Source: Baffinella frigidus
Lineage: Eukaryota > Cryptophyceae > Cryptomonadales > Baffinellaceae
Direction: 5' to 3'
DNA: 31,127 nt
Assembly (NCBI GenBank): GCA_026770585.1
Contig: MU646519.1
Span: 81,242 to 112,368 of the forward strand
The notes under the pieces were generated by a model. That model saw nothing but the letters and a program-made list of their open reading frames with translations. It made no database searches and was not told the DNA's origin. Below are positions 17,371 to 26,900 of the stretch, piece by piece. Position 1 is the first letter of the stretch. Every line of letters begins with the position of its first letter. The position numbers and the translations under genes are program-made.

Positions 17371-17475
17371 TATCCCTTAAGTGGCCAGCCGGTCAAAATT
17401 GACCCGCAAGAGGTCCTAGGCAGGTCCTAGGGCCCTACGGTAGGGCGTATGAGCCTACTGGTCACTTAAGGGATA
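17371..17475. mobile_element. Family A element
   Basis: TATCCCTTAAGTGGCCAGCC...TACTGGTCACTTAAGGGATA, 105 bp, with the GGGCCCTACGGTAGGGCGTA core. Confidence 0.92.
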
Positions 17476-17645
17476 CCTAAAATGCCTCTTGTTGGACTCC
17501 AGTGGCGCCTCGAAACCGAAACCTTAAACGCTCAACCCCTCAACACCCGAACCCTAAAACAGGCTACGTAGAGCACGTGCCGCCCAAGATATATACCTAG
17601 ATATATACCTAGCTACCCTTTCGCGAGTTCTGCAGCAAAACTGTG

Positions 17646-17807
17646 CCACACAGCGGGCTATGACGGGGTTTTCGGCCCATTTTGGGCCGAGTTTCCGTTA
17701 CCTTATCCGTAGGAACCCCCCTACGCCCCTACGGGTTGCCTACCGTAGGGTCCTAGGTCTGAACGCTTAAGGGTGATTCAGAAATTCCTTCGAAGTCCGC
17801 TGTGTGG
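17646..17807. mobile_element. Family C element, reverse orientation
   Basis: CCACACAGCGGGCTATGACG...CCTTCGAAGTCCGCTGTGTGG; the middle has CCTTATCCGTAGGAACCCCC and GCCTACCGTAGGGTCCTAGG. Confidence 0.9.
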
Positions 17808-18020
17808 ACTGGAGATGTTGGGAATGAACCAATTCTTAGGCGCCCTTGCACCACTCGAGAATGCTACAGGACCCTATTTACATGTGGGGTTGTGAATATT
17901 TGTACCAGGATAGGGTGCTCCAACCTCGCGACTGGGCTAATTTCGCCTAGAAATGGCTCCAAAGGCAATGAAAGTTACTACACAAACGCTACATATCGGT
18001 TTCAAATAGGTCCCTCAAAC

Positions 18021-18360
18021 CCACACAGCGGACTTCGAAGGGATTTTGAATAATCCCTAAGCGATAATATCTAGGACCCTACGGTGGGCAACCCGTAGGG
18101 ACATAGGTGGGTTCCTACGGATAGGGCAACGGAAAGTCAGCCCGATTTGGGCCGAAAACCTCATACCGAAACACTTAAAATTTATAAACTTGGTTCAATG
18201 AAATTTACTAAACAGAACGGTCTTTATTAGTAATATGAATAATATCACATAACGATCTTTAATAGTAATATGAAAGCAAACGTTTAGTAATTTTGATTGA
18301 AACTAAGTTTATAAATTATAAGTGTTTCCGTATGAAATCCCCTCGTAGCCCGCTGTGTGG
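18021..18360. mobile_element. Family C element interrupted by family D
   Basis: CCACACAGCGGACTTCGAAG...CTCGTAGCCCGCTGTGTGG. About 172 bp of family D lies in the stretch that other copies read as CCGAAAATCCC. Confidence 0.88.
18162..18334. mobile_element. Family D element (CATACCGAAACACTT ends)
   Basis: CATACCGAAACACTTAAAAT and inverse AAGTGTTTCCGTATG, with TTTATAAAC arms. Internal TTACTAAACAGAACG and TTTAGTAATTTTGATT. Second copy at 30798-30935. AT-rich compared with its surroundings. Confidence 0.88.
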
Positions 18361-18399
18361 ATTCTCGTGTGGACCTCGGGAAAGAGGGTTCGGTGCTCA

Positions 18400-18660
18400 T
18401 TGACCACTTGATCGAGGACGACTTGGAAATGCTGCCGGATGTGCGGGCCCGCCGAAATCTGAGGGGAGCCACGGCAGGTCATTCCTGGGAATTTCAGGAC
18501 GCAACGGTTCGTTTCGTGGTACTAAATGGTACGTAGCCACCCCCGCCAAGTCGCGACGGTTCGTCGTTTCCACGTCCGGCCCGAATACCAAATTTCCGGA
18601 TCCGGGTACAAATGTGATCGAGCACGACCTGGAAGTGCTGCTGGATGTGCGGCATTTTTC
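18400..18660 (+). other. Two diverged copies of a short coding-like stretch
   Basis: 18406-18448 reads LIEDDLEMLPDVR and 18614-18655 reads VIEHDLEVLLDVR. Both are followed (after unlike spacers) by AATCTGAGGGGAG. Substitutions fit a coding duplicate, but the exon limits and the gene are unknown. The 73-bp repeat (18469-18541) lies between them. Confidence 0.45.
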
Positions 18661-18721
18661 TTTTTCTTTTCTTTTTTTCTTTTCAATCTGAGGGGAGGTT
18701 ATGAGCTATCACGGAGACGTT

Positions 18722-18931
18722 CCACTCGAGGCTAAGAATGTGACTATTTTAAAAGTTTTGACTTTACAAGTCCTTTACAAGTGGACCGCTGTGTAGTAAT
18801 TTTCACGCAAACATCGCGTTGGGTCACGTTCCTGGAGAAATTCCGGCAGGAACGTGACCAAGCCTGCCCGTGACTGGTACTAAATTTAACAACCCCACAT
18901 TTAAAATACTCTCTATTCCAGCCTCGAGTGG
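18722..18931. mobile_element. Family F element
   Basis: CCACTCGAGGCTAAGAATGT...TTCCAGCCTCGAGTGG, with TGTGTAGTAATTTTCACGC and a GGTCACGTTCCTGGAG inverted segment. Confidence 0.9.
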
Positions 18932-19173
18932 TAATGAGGTATCACAAGATACCTTAATCCGGGAAAACGTTTCTTTTTCTAATCTCATAGGCTAACGGCC
19001 TGAAAATAGAGGCGGGCCCGTTTTTCAAGGCTCATAGACTTTTGTATCGCTCAACTCAAGGCTCAAAGGCCTCATTTCGGACCTGTATCGAGAGTAATAA
19101 TAAAGAAGAAGAAGAAGAAGAAGACACAACCCTATCCGGACCAGTCAACTGCCTACCGCAGGTGGCCCTGGGG

Positions 19174-19260
19174 ACCTTATCCGTAGGAACCCCCCTATGT
19201 CCCTACGGATTGCCTACCGTAGGGTCGTGGTGCTTATCGCTTATGGGTTATTCAGAATCT
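19174..19260. mobile_element. Truncated family C fragment
   Basis: CCTTATCCGTAGGAACCCCC to TTATGGGTTATTCAGAATC. Both termini are missing. (GAA)n runs lie about 60 bp upstream. Confidence 0.75.
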
Positions 19261-19327
19261 TAATAATAAAGAAGAGACGAGAAGTTCGGAATTCACCACG
19301 GGGTCTTGTGGGTTTCGGGGTTCTATC

Positions 19328-19456
19328 CACCCTGGAGGCAACTATTGGGCAAATCGATGGTTTCCTAAGTCAACTCCCATACAAATGCCACCAGAATCGG
19401 GTGGCATCTGTGGAAAATTGACTTAAGATTTGCCCCTGGGTTGCCTCCAGGGTGGC
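19328..19456. mobile_element. Inverted-repeat element with CCACCCTGGAGGCAAC ends
   Basis: CCACCCTGGAGGCAAC pairs with GTTGCCTCCAGGGTGG, and GGGCAAATC and AAGTCAA are also mirrored. About 129 bp. It is followed by a CTTCTTCTT run. Confidence 0.8.
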
Positions 19457-19607
19457 TCTTCTTCTTCTTCTGTATTACCCTCAGAAAGGACCTCGATGAT
19501 ACTCGAGAGGCCCCTAAAGCCTTTTGAAAAGTGTTCAACTACTACTTACACCGTTTCGGGGTTCAGTGAATTTTGGGGTTCCACTCGAGAATGCTGGAGG
19601 ATTTTAT

Positions 19608-19771
19608 CCACACAGCGGACTTCGAAGGGATTTCGAATAACCCTTTTAAAGCGAGAAGACTTACGACCCTACGGTAGGCAACCCGTAGGGACATAGGGGG
19701 CTTCCTACGGATAAGGTAACGGAAACTCGGGCTCTCAGCACCCGAACATCCCTTCGTAGCCCGCTGTGTGG
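19608..19771. mobile_element. Family C element (best-preserved copy)
   Basis: CCACACAGCGGACTTCGAAG...CTTCGTAGCCCGCTGTGTGG, 164 bp, used here as the reference for the family. Confidence 0.92.
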
Positions 19772-19894
19772 AAAATGTGGGGTTGTAAATATTTGTACCA
19801 GGATAGGGTGTTCCAACCTCGCGCCTGGCCAATATATGGCTAGTTACGTGAGCAATTAACGAAAGTTACTACACAAATGCCCACGTTTGAAACA

Positions 19895-20012
19895 GGTGAG
19901 GCGACACGAGACAAGAAGATGTCGAAAGGTCTCCCACCCAGAGTCGTATATCACCAAGTATACACCTACCCTGAGTCGTATATCACCAAGTATACAACGT
20001 ATACTAAGAAAA
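19895..20012. repeat. Dispersed repeat K, duplicated inside
   Basis: GAGGCGACACGAGACAAGAA followed by two copies of GAGTCGTATATCACCAAGTA. Matches 13083-13155. Confidence 0.8.
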
Positions 20013-20207
20013 GAGGCCCCTCTCGTATTCTCGTGTGGACCATGCGGAACAAGATTCAATGTAAACCACCTTTTGCTATCTTGGGGGTGGGTTTCGTGCT
20101 ATGGTAAAGCTATGTAGAGGGTAAGAAAGCAAATTCCACCCTTAACATACCACAAAACGGTGTCTTAAAATAACCAAGCGATACAGGGGTTACTCGAAAG
20201 TAAGGTT

Positions 20208-20339
20208 CCACGCCAGAATGATCAAGGGAAACCGACGCCTCACCCGCGTCACATCTGACGCGATTGACTTAAAATTCAAGGCATTTCCCTCGAAAGATGT
20301 CAAAAGTGGATGTTCCCAGCGCCCTGGCGCGGTTCGGGG
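20208..20339. mobile_element. Possible family G element at the end of the esterase exon
   Basis: CCACGCCAGAATG at 20208 and GCCCTGGCGCGG near 20330 resemble imperfect CCACGCCAG ends, with CCCTCGAAAGATGTCAAAAGT inside. If so, the minus-strand frame beyond 20340 is element sequence rather than esterase. Confidence 0.45.
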
Positions 20340-22957
20340 TCCGGGGTCGACCACGACAATATCCGGCGGTGCGTGGCTCCTGTTGACCAACTCCACCCAC
20401 CGGCTCCCGCGGTTGCCCGCGCCGAGCCCGACGCCGATGAGCGTGTCGGAGAGCCCGAGGGAGAGCTGCTGCTGACAGCCTGAGGCGTGCTGGCAGCCGG
20501 GTGTGTTCGGGCAGCTGGATGTGTTCCACATGCCCCAGTGCACGGCGTTCATCACCGCGGTCCCCGCCTGCATTCATCCGGGAACATGGTTAATTTAGAA
20601 GAAAATGGCCTATCAAACCGGATTCTGGCCCTAATTAAATTTGGGTGGCCCTAATTAAATTTACATAGGGCCCTAATTAACCTTGGACCAACTCCTATGA
20701 AGGCTGGCAGCCGGATGCGTTCCACATGCCCCAGTGCACGGCATTCATCACCGCGGTGCCCGCCTGCATGGGAAACCCCCACCCAATTTCATAATCGAAG
20801 CTCATACCTATAGATTTGTAAAGTCGCTTGTTTCTGGTGCAAATCTTAAAACTATCGGGGTTTTATAAAGGAATTGGAGCCGTTTCGAGTGCACGGCATT
20901 CATCACAGCGGTCCCCGCCTGTGTGGAACACCCCATCCAATGTAAGCCGCGTGTTTGCTCTCTTCGGGTGGGGTTGTCCTTTCCACACAGCAGACTTCGA
21001 AGGGATTTCTGAATAACCCCTAAGCGTTAAGACCTACGACCCTACGGTAGGCAACCCGTAGGGGCATAGGGGGGTTCGTACGGATAAGGTAACGGAAACT
21101 CGGCCTGAGGCGTTCCACATGCCCCAGTGCACGGCATTCATCACCGCGTTCCCCGCCTGCATTGAACATCCCATCCGATTTAAACCGTGGGTTTGCTATC
21201 TTCGGAATCCGGGGACATTCTAACATGCTTAATTTAAAAGAAAATGAATCCCTATGTGTTCATATGAGTTGGAAGAAGATTAATTAAGGCCCTAAGTAAA
21301 TTGAATTAGGGCAGAATCCGGTTTGATGGTCCATTTTCTTTTAAATTGAACATGTTCCCGGATGAGGGTGGGGGTTGTCCTATGATAAAGCTGTGTCGAA
21401 CCTAACATAGCAAAATCTACCCTTAAGATAGCGCAAACGGCAGTTTAAATTGAATGGCTTCTCGGACTAACCTTCATCATTGGGAATGTATTCTAGCTCC
21501 GTCCCAGTTCAATTTGGTCTCGTAGATAGAGTGCCCGCCCCCCCAGATTTCACAGGTTAATTTTGACACCCCACCATGAAATCCACCTGTGAAATTTCGG
21601 GGGGGGCACTCTATCTACGAGACCGAATTGAACTTGGACAGAGCTAGGTATTGGATACCCATACACCCGCAAAATCCCGGGTGTTACTGAGCGGGATCTC
21701 ATCCGGAAGAGTATTCATAATGAATACGATTTCGGGGATCTCCGATCCGATTCTGGTGTATCTTAAGGCTCTAAATGAAGTCTAGATAGACGACTGTCTT
21801 ATTTCTACCCTCAAGATACACCACAATCGTATTCATTTTGAATACTCGGCGGGATTAGATCTAGCCGCGCGCTGGCAAGCCACTAGGGGAGGGTGAAGCG
21901 ACTATCAACTACACGCTACTGCACTCCGAGCCACAAGATTTCAGCTAAGTCAACCAGCTCACCTAAGTCAACTTTCCCCTGTTTTCGTTTAGATGGACCC
22001 GGGTCCCAGGCCCGGCATTTGACTTAAGGCGCTGGCTTTCAGGGGGAGTTGACTTAGGCGAAATGTTCTGACTCCGAGTGTACTGCATCATCGTAGGAGG
22101 GTGAAGCGACTATCAACTACAAGGTACCCACCAGCAACCCGTTGCAGCTTTTAACCGGATCGGGTACTGTAGGAAATTTTCAGCTAAACCCAAGAAATCT
22201 CTTGGGTACCTCCCGTCAGCAATTCGAGGTCCATAGGGTTTCCTACCGTAGGGTCCTACGAATAAAACCAAAAAAAGAATTCCATCCCCGGATCTTGCAA
22301 GGATCCGGTAAAAGCTGCTACGGGTTGCTGGTGGACCTGCATCATCGTCGAGTCGCCGATGAACATAATTTTTCTAAACCCCAGCGCCGCGCAGAAAGCA
22401 GCGGCGTCCCACTGGGCCAGCGCGCACCGAGCCGGCTCCCAGGAGAACTCATCCACCCAGCCTTTGCAGCTGCACGAATTCGCGCTGGAATGCACGAGGA
22501 AGTCGCTGCGCCCTTTGATCACGTGGCGTTCCTCCCGGCCCCAGAACGGGTCTGGGGGAAAATGACCCGCGAGAAACGCGGCGGATGGAGGATTAGGAGA
22601 GGGCGTGTCGTCCTTCCACGGCCAAAACTCGGTTCGCGCATCTCTCGGGCCGCAGAAATCCTCCTGATTTTCCGTATAAAAGTGGCAGCAAGGTGCCCCC
22701 TCCATCTCGCCAGCAGCCTTGGCCACCCACCTGCCGACGGTGTGCTCTCCGCCCTTGCATGGGAGGTCGCGTTGGCGCCGCCATTCCGCCAGCGAAGCCG
22801 ACCGCCCCTGCCCCGGCGTCTCCCTGTCCGACCCCCCTCCCGCCGCCGAGGCTCCTCTGATGTCTGGTTCATGTGGTTCACGTTGGTTCTCGCCGCAGGC
22901 GAGTGCCGCGGACAGGAGCAGAGCAGCGATGCAGCGGATGCAGGAAGAGTTGGGCAT
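20340..22957 (-). CDS. Secreted SGNH/PC-esterase-like protein, exons 1 and 2
   Basis: Exon 1: 22957-22337, 207 residues, beginning MPNSSCIRCIAALLLSAAL, a clear signal peptide. A Cys- and Trp-rich region follows, then WVDEFSWEPARCALAQW and FIGDSTMMQ. The last is the GDS nucleophile block of the SGNH/PC-esterase fold seen in TBL-type and algal relatives. The donor is CAG/GTCCAC. Exon 2: 20567 down to about 20340, in phase, reading AGTAVMNAVHWGMWNTSSCP, CQQQLSLGLSDTLIGVG, NRGSRWVEL and PPDIVVVDPG; this layout (C..Q...SDTLIG...NRG...PDIVVV) is familiar from algal SGNH proteins. Substrate unknown; surface carbohydrate acyl chemistry is an inference. The C-terminal His block was not found; exon 2 may be interrupted at 20340. 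Intron 1 (1.77 kb) carries three exon 2 copies and several inverted-repeat elements. Confidence 0.7.
20702..20763 (-). pseudogene. Esterase exon 2 relic, copy 1
   Basis: It starts after an ATGCAG acceptor and encodes AGTAVMNAVHWGMWNASGCQ, then stops within a few codons. It lacks the extra TSSCPNTPGCQH present in the main exon. Confidence 0.88.
20889..20918 (-). pseudogene. Esterase exon 2 relic, copy 2
   Basis: ACACAG acceptor then AGTAVMNAVH, breaking off into unrelated sequence. Confidence 0.85.
20983..21103. mobile_element. Family C element, truncated against an exon relic
   Basis: CCACACAGCAGACTTCGAAG to GGTAACGGAAACTCGG. The right part is missing and the break abuts the third exon 2 relic. 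Confidence 0.88.
21104..21156 (-). pseudogene. Esterase exon 2 relic, copy 3
   Basis: AATGCAG acceptor then AGNAVMNAVHWGMWNASG. One residue changes (T to N). It is cut at its 3' end by the family C element. Confidence 0.88.
21219..21360. mobile_element. Inverted-repeat element with AACATG...TTAATTTAAAAGAAAATG ends
   Basis: TTAATTTAAAAGAAAATG pairs with CATTTTCTTTTAAATT. GGCCCTAAGTAAATT lies inside. A half copy occurs at 20590-20700 between exon relics. Confidence 0.75.
21493..21647. mobile_element. Near-perfect hairpin element (about 60-bp arms)
   Basis: CTAGCTCCGTCCCAGTTCAA...GATAGAGTGCCCGCCCCCCC pairs with GGGGGGGCACTCTATCTACG...TTGAACTTGGACAGAGCTAG. The loop is about 25 bp. Such low divergence between the arms suggests recent origin. 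Confidence 0.88.
21691..21864. mobile_element. Family J element (GGATCTCATCC...GGGATTAGATC)
   Basis: GAGTATTCATAATGAATACG and inverted CGTATTCATTTTGAATACTC, plus GGTGTATCTT/AAGATACACC. A related, more complex copy lies at 26236-26402 and shares GGGGATCTCCGATCCGATT. Confidence 0.8.
21889..22120. mobile_element. Inverted-repeat element flanked by a 24-bp direct repeat
   Basis: GAGGGTGAAGCGACTATCAACTAC occurs on both sides (21890-21914, 22097-22120). Inside, CTACTGCACTCCGAG mirrors CTCCGAGTGTACTGCAT, and AAGTCAAC blocks mirror GTTGACTTA. The right copy is preceded by GCATCATCGT, a piece of the end of esterase exon 1. Confidence 0.7.
22122..22338. mobile_element. Inverted-repeat element forming the 5' end of esterase intron 1
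   Basis: AGGTACCCACCAGCAACCCG (left) pairs with CGGGTTGCTGGTGGACCT (right), and the AGCTTTTACCGGATC arms are also mirrored. On the gene strand the element begins AG/GTCCACCAG, so its terminus supplies the splice donor. Confidence 0.8.
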
Positions 22958-23146
22958 GCTTGCAATTATGCCGTCGAATTTCTCGCGGTCCTCCGGCCGA
23001 TGAAGGCTACCGGGGGATGCGTCCGATCTCCATCACCGCCTTCACAGCTGAGAGGACGCCCAGGTGAACGAAAGCCTGGAGCGCGAGGCTTGCTGTGGGG
23101 AACGCGCCTCGGGTGGAGAAGCACAACAGGTTATTTGGCGGGAAAA

Positions 23147-23310
23147 ATGGCTCCAACGACTTCGGATTCGGAAGCCCCGCTCCAGGAGTCTCTTCCGGAG
23201 GGAGCGGACCTAGAAGCACGGAAGACAGGCCGACCAGCTGGTCTGGGATCTAGAGATCGGCGTTGGGGAGGAGGATGGTGGACCCGCAGCTCAAGCAGGT
23301 GGCCGCTTGT
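23147..23310 (+). CDS. Possible first exon diverging from the esterase gene
   Basis: GGAAAAATGG at 23141-23150 is a reasonable start context. The frame reads MAPTTSDSEAPLQESLPEGA, then an Arg/Trp/Gly-rich stretch, with an AG/GTGG near 23300. It lies about 190 bp from the esterase start on the other strand, compatible with a shared promoter region. There is no family match, and the frame may be spurious in this GC-rich stretch. Confidence 0.2.
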
Positions 23311-23545
23311 TCCTGTAGCTTCTGAAGGGGATGGACGAGCTGGTGCTTGATGAAACCGCGAGACAACCAACGCGTTTGGCTGGCATCTGCCCGGTATGCG
23401 AAGGGGCCGCGTGCGGACAAGGCCCTGCTGCGTCAAACGATGCCTCAGACACACCTGCCACCTGCCTTCTCACCACCCCGGCCTCGTCTGGTCCCGGCTT
23501 TGTATCAGACGCGGCGAGAGTCCCACAACTGCTGACTCTTTTCAG

Positions 23546-23742
23546 GGTCCTGTGGTGCACTAATCCTTCCCGGTGTAGATACCGTCCTGGTACACCGCCT
23601 GCCCGGTCGATGCCTTTTACAAGTGGATTTTACCACGGCCGAACTTTCTCTCTTGGAAACGGTTGACTTTCGATTGCGGATTTTCGGTTTCTCAGGGAAT
23701 TTGTACGAGACGTCGCCCGAAATGCATGCACCGCAAAAATAA
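23546..23742 (+). CDS. Probable terminal exon of an unrecognised gene
   Basis: CTCTTTTCAG is a good acceptor. After two bases the frame is open for 64 codons to TAA, reading SCGALILPGVDTVLVHRLPG, CLLQVDFTTAELSLLETVDF and RLRIFGFSGNLYETSPEM. The same frame has a TGA just before the acceptor, which fits an intron boundary. The alternation of hydrophobic and polar residues looks like a folded domain end, but I recognise no family. Upstream exons are unresolved (open frames at 23331-23540 are candidates). Alternatively it could be an internal exon of the membrane-protein gene that follows. Confidence 0.4.
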
Positions 23743-23804
23743 TGAAAAGACACATGCGGGATAGAACCGCTCCCACTCGCCAACAAACTCTTATTAGGGT
23801 CCTG

Positions 23805-23852
23805 CGCACCCTACACCCTACACCCCAAATCCTTAACCCTGCACCCTGCACC

Positions 23853-23898
<46 letters not shown>

Positions 23899-23910
23899 AC
23901 CCTGAACCCT
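23805..23910. repeat. C-rich telomere-like repeats (CCCTCAA)
   Basis: CACCCTACACCCC then about nine CCCTCAA units, ending in the CCCTACAG acceptor of the next exon. Confidence 0.92.
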
Positions 23911-23914
23911 ACAG

Positions 23915-26900
23915 GGGGATACTCAGTCGTACCTCGCGCGCAGCCGGAGGATGGTCGCATCGATGGACGCACAGCAGCAGCGCACGTGCGAAACCCTAAG
24001 CCCTCAGCCCCAAACCCTAACCCCTAAACTGAGGCTGGATTCTATGTGATGACAAAATACAGAATACACAATGCAAAGTTGCCCTAAAACGTTTTACGGC
24101 CACTTTGAGCTCGAATTGTGTGATACATAACGAAACGTTGCGATTTTAATTGCATTAAAAAACGTACCAAGAAAACATAATGCAATTAACGAAACGTTGC
24201 GTTTCAACATGATTCCCGTCTCAATACTGTTTTATGGCTGAAGCGTTGCGCGTTTCCTGAATATTTGCTCAGATTCGAAATAACTCAAAGTCAATAAGTG
24301 ACTTTGCATTACGTATTTCGCGAATTAAAAAAGCACATATAATCCGCCCTGATAGTTTGTTTTTCCGATGCGAGGCGATTCTACATCCATCTCTCGGAAC
24401 CATGGACATCCATCCCTCGAAAGCATACACCCTAAGCACCCATCTCTCGAAGCCATAAAAAATCACGCGGCGCCTGAGGTTGGACGCCCAGCCAAAGCGC
24501 GAAACCCTAAGCCCGCTTTGGCAACGAAAATTACTACACGATTTGCTCATAAAAGTAGTAGTAAAGCATTTGTGTAGTAAATTTCGTTACGCCAAAAGCA
24601 ATTAACCAATACTTTTGTGGAGACGAAACAGCGCGAAACCCTAAGCCCTACGCCCCAAACCCTGACCCCTTAGGGTTTAGGGGTCGGGAAAACACATCTC
24701 TCGGAACCCAGGAATTCAAACCCGAAGTCCTAGACATGCATCTGCGCCCTAACCCCTTAGGGTTTGGGGTTTGGGAAAACAAATCTCTCGAAACCCTGAA
24801 ACCTAAACCCTAAATCTTAGACATCCATCTCTCGAAACCCTCCATGGACGCTCAGCAACAGCGCACGAACCCCCAGCGCACGAACCCCTAGGCCAGGGGA
24901 GATGTGTTTCCCAAACCGCTAAACCCTAAGGGGTTAGGACCTAGGGGGGGCGAACCCCTAAGCCTTAAGCCCTGAGGGTTGAGTGGTTTGGGAAACACAT
25001 CTCTCGAAACCCTGAACCCTAAACCCCAAACCCTCAACCCTAAAGATGGACGTCTAGACATCCATCTCTCGAAACCCTCGATGGACGCCCAGCAACAGCG
25101 CACGTTAATCTCCATAGAAGTATTAATTAATTGCTTTTGGGCAACGAAAAATACTACACGATTTGCTCATAAAAGTAATAGTAGAGCATTTGTGTAGTAA
25201 GCACCAAAAGCAATGAATTAACACTTTTGTGGAGATGAACGTGCGAAACCCTAAGCCCTAAGCCATATGCCCTAACCCCTAAACCCTGAACCCTACACCC
25301 TGAACCCTGAATCCTAAACCCTGAACATTCGACAACCATCTCTCGAAGACCTGAACCGTAAACCCTAGGCATCCATCTCTCGGAGCCCTAAATCCTAAAC
25401 CCTAAAACGTAAACCCTAACCATGCTAAACCTTCAAAACCAGGAGGTGGTGCCAGCGCAGCTCCAACCAACCCCCAAACCCTAAACCCTAAACCCCAAAC
25501 CCTTAACCCTGGACCCTAGACATCCATCTCTCGAAACCCTAAACCCTAAACCCTAAACCCTAAACCCTAAACCCTAAACCCTAAACCCTAAACCCTAAAC
25601 CCTAAACCCTAAACCCTAAACCCCAAACCCAAACCCAGGGTGCTATGCATCGCCGCCGCTTGCGCATACCTCCTGTAAGCCCCCCCTTTAATTAGGGCCC
25701 TAACTAAATTTAATTAGGGCCCTAGCTAGATTTAGTTAGAGCCCTAGCTAAATTTAGTTACGAAACGAATCCCGTTTGCTAGTGAAGGTTCGCTTGGCCG
25801 CAGCTGCGAAGATTGCGAATGTCCTGCCGCGGACAGACGGGGTTCGCCCTCAAGAGGGGGAGAAAATCGTCTCTTTGAGACCCCGGATTTGTACTGGAGG
25901 TCGCCGGAATCCGGCGACCTCCAGTACACATCCAGGGGATTGGAAAAGACGATTTGCGACCACGACGAGGGCGCGTGGGGTTCTTAGGCTAACGACCTGA
26001 AAACCGGGTAGTTAAGCCTACGGTAGGCCGTAGGGTCCCTAGACCCAAACTTTCGTAGGAGCCCCCCTAGGCCCCTACGGCCTACCGTAGGCCTAACTAC
26101 CCGGTTTTCAGTCCGTTACCCTATTAAAGTGTACTGGAGGGGATCGAGAGGGGTGTTCCGCAAGGCACCGTCCTCCGGAACCAAAGCACTCGAGAACCTC
26201 CGGAACCAAGACTCTCGATCCTATTAGTATGTGACCAGCGGATCTCACCTGGACGAGTGTTTATCATAAATATTCTCGCGGGGATCTCCGATCCGATTTT
26301 CAATAAGAACTACAGCACACTTTGGTTGGGACGTGACTGGACGATTCAGGTGTGTAGTAAGTTTCGTTGTGGGATCGTATTTGTCATAAATACTTACCGC
26401 GATTAGATCTTAGCTCTGCCTCAGTCGGGTTGACGTTCTATCCTCAAGTTGACATTCTGGGTTTGTGGTACAAATTCGTCAACTTTGGAGCGGAAAAGAG
26501 CCCGGGGGAAGCAAATCGGTGAGCCCAAATAGACTGAGACAGAACTCGGATATGTACCGTGAGAGCGCGCTTTAGGGTTTAGGGTTCAGGGTTTAGGGTC
26601 TATGGTTCATGGTTTATGGTTTATGGTTGAGGGTTCAGGGTTTAGGGTTTAGGGTTCAGGGTTTATGGTATATGGTTTAGGGTTCAGGGTTTAGGGTTTA
26701 GGGTTAAGGGTCTAGGGTTTAGGGTTTAGGGTTTAGGGTTTGGGGTTTAGGCTTTAGACTTTAGGCTTTAGGATGCAGGGTTTAGGGCTTAGGGTTTCGG
26801 GTTTCGGGCGTTAGGATTGAGGCTAACATAGCATCATTCTATGCCTAAAATAACATATCCACCCTTATCTTCGGCGTCGGAAGCCTAAGATAGCGGGACA

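Larger units (their letters stand above)
17851..18372. mobile_element. Family E element hosting two nested elements
   Basis: It runs from CCACTCGAGAATGCTACAGG to ATTCTCGTGTGG. Its right terminus (18361-18372) is separated from the body by the family C element 18021-18360, which itself carries family D 18162-18334. Confidence 0.85.
19581..20038. mobile_element. Family E element hosting family C and repeat K
   Basis: CCACTCGAGAATGCTGGAGG ... CGTATTCTCGTGTGG. Family C (19608-19771) lies near the left end. Repeat K (about 19895-20012) lies before the AGGCCCCTCTCGTATTC right end. Confidence 0.85.

Noticed and set aside
20190-20339. Continuation of esterase exon 2 below 20340
   Set aside because: The sequence matches CCACGCCAG-type element ends and loses the protein-family pattern, so it was not counted as coding.
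22118-22336. Esterase intron 1 equal to the inverted-repeat element alone, with an exon at 22117 and below
   Set aside because: The sequence after TTGTAG contains a partial exon 1 copy and no esterase-like peptide, while exon 2 at 20567 joins in phase with a family-consistent peptide.
22142-23350. 402-codon plus-strand frame
   Set aside because: It is antisense to the esterase exon 1 over most of its length, and the minus strand has a signal peptide and GDS motif.
25443-25468. EVVPAQLQ segment as an extra membrane-protein exon
   Set aside because: It has an acceptor but no donor, and skipping it leaves exons 23985 and 25639 in phase.
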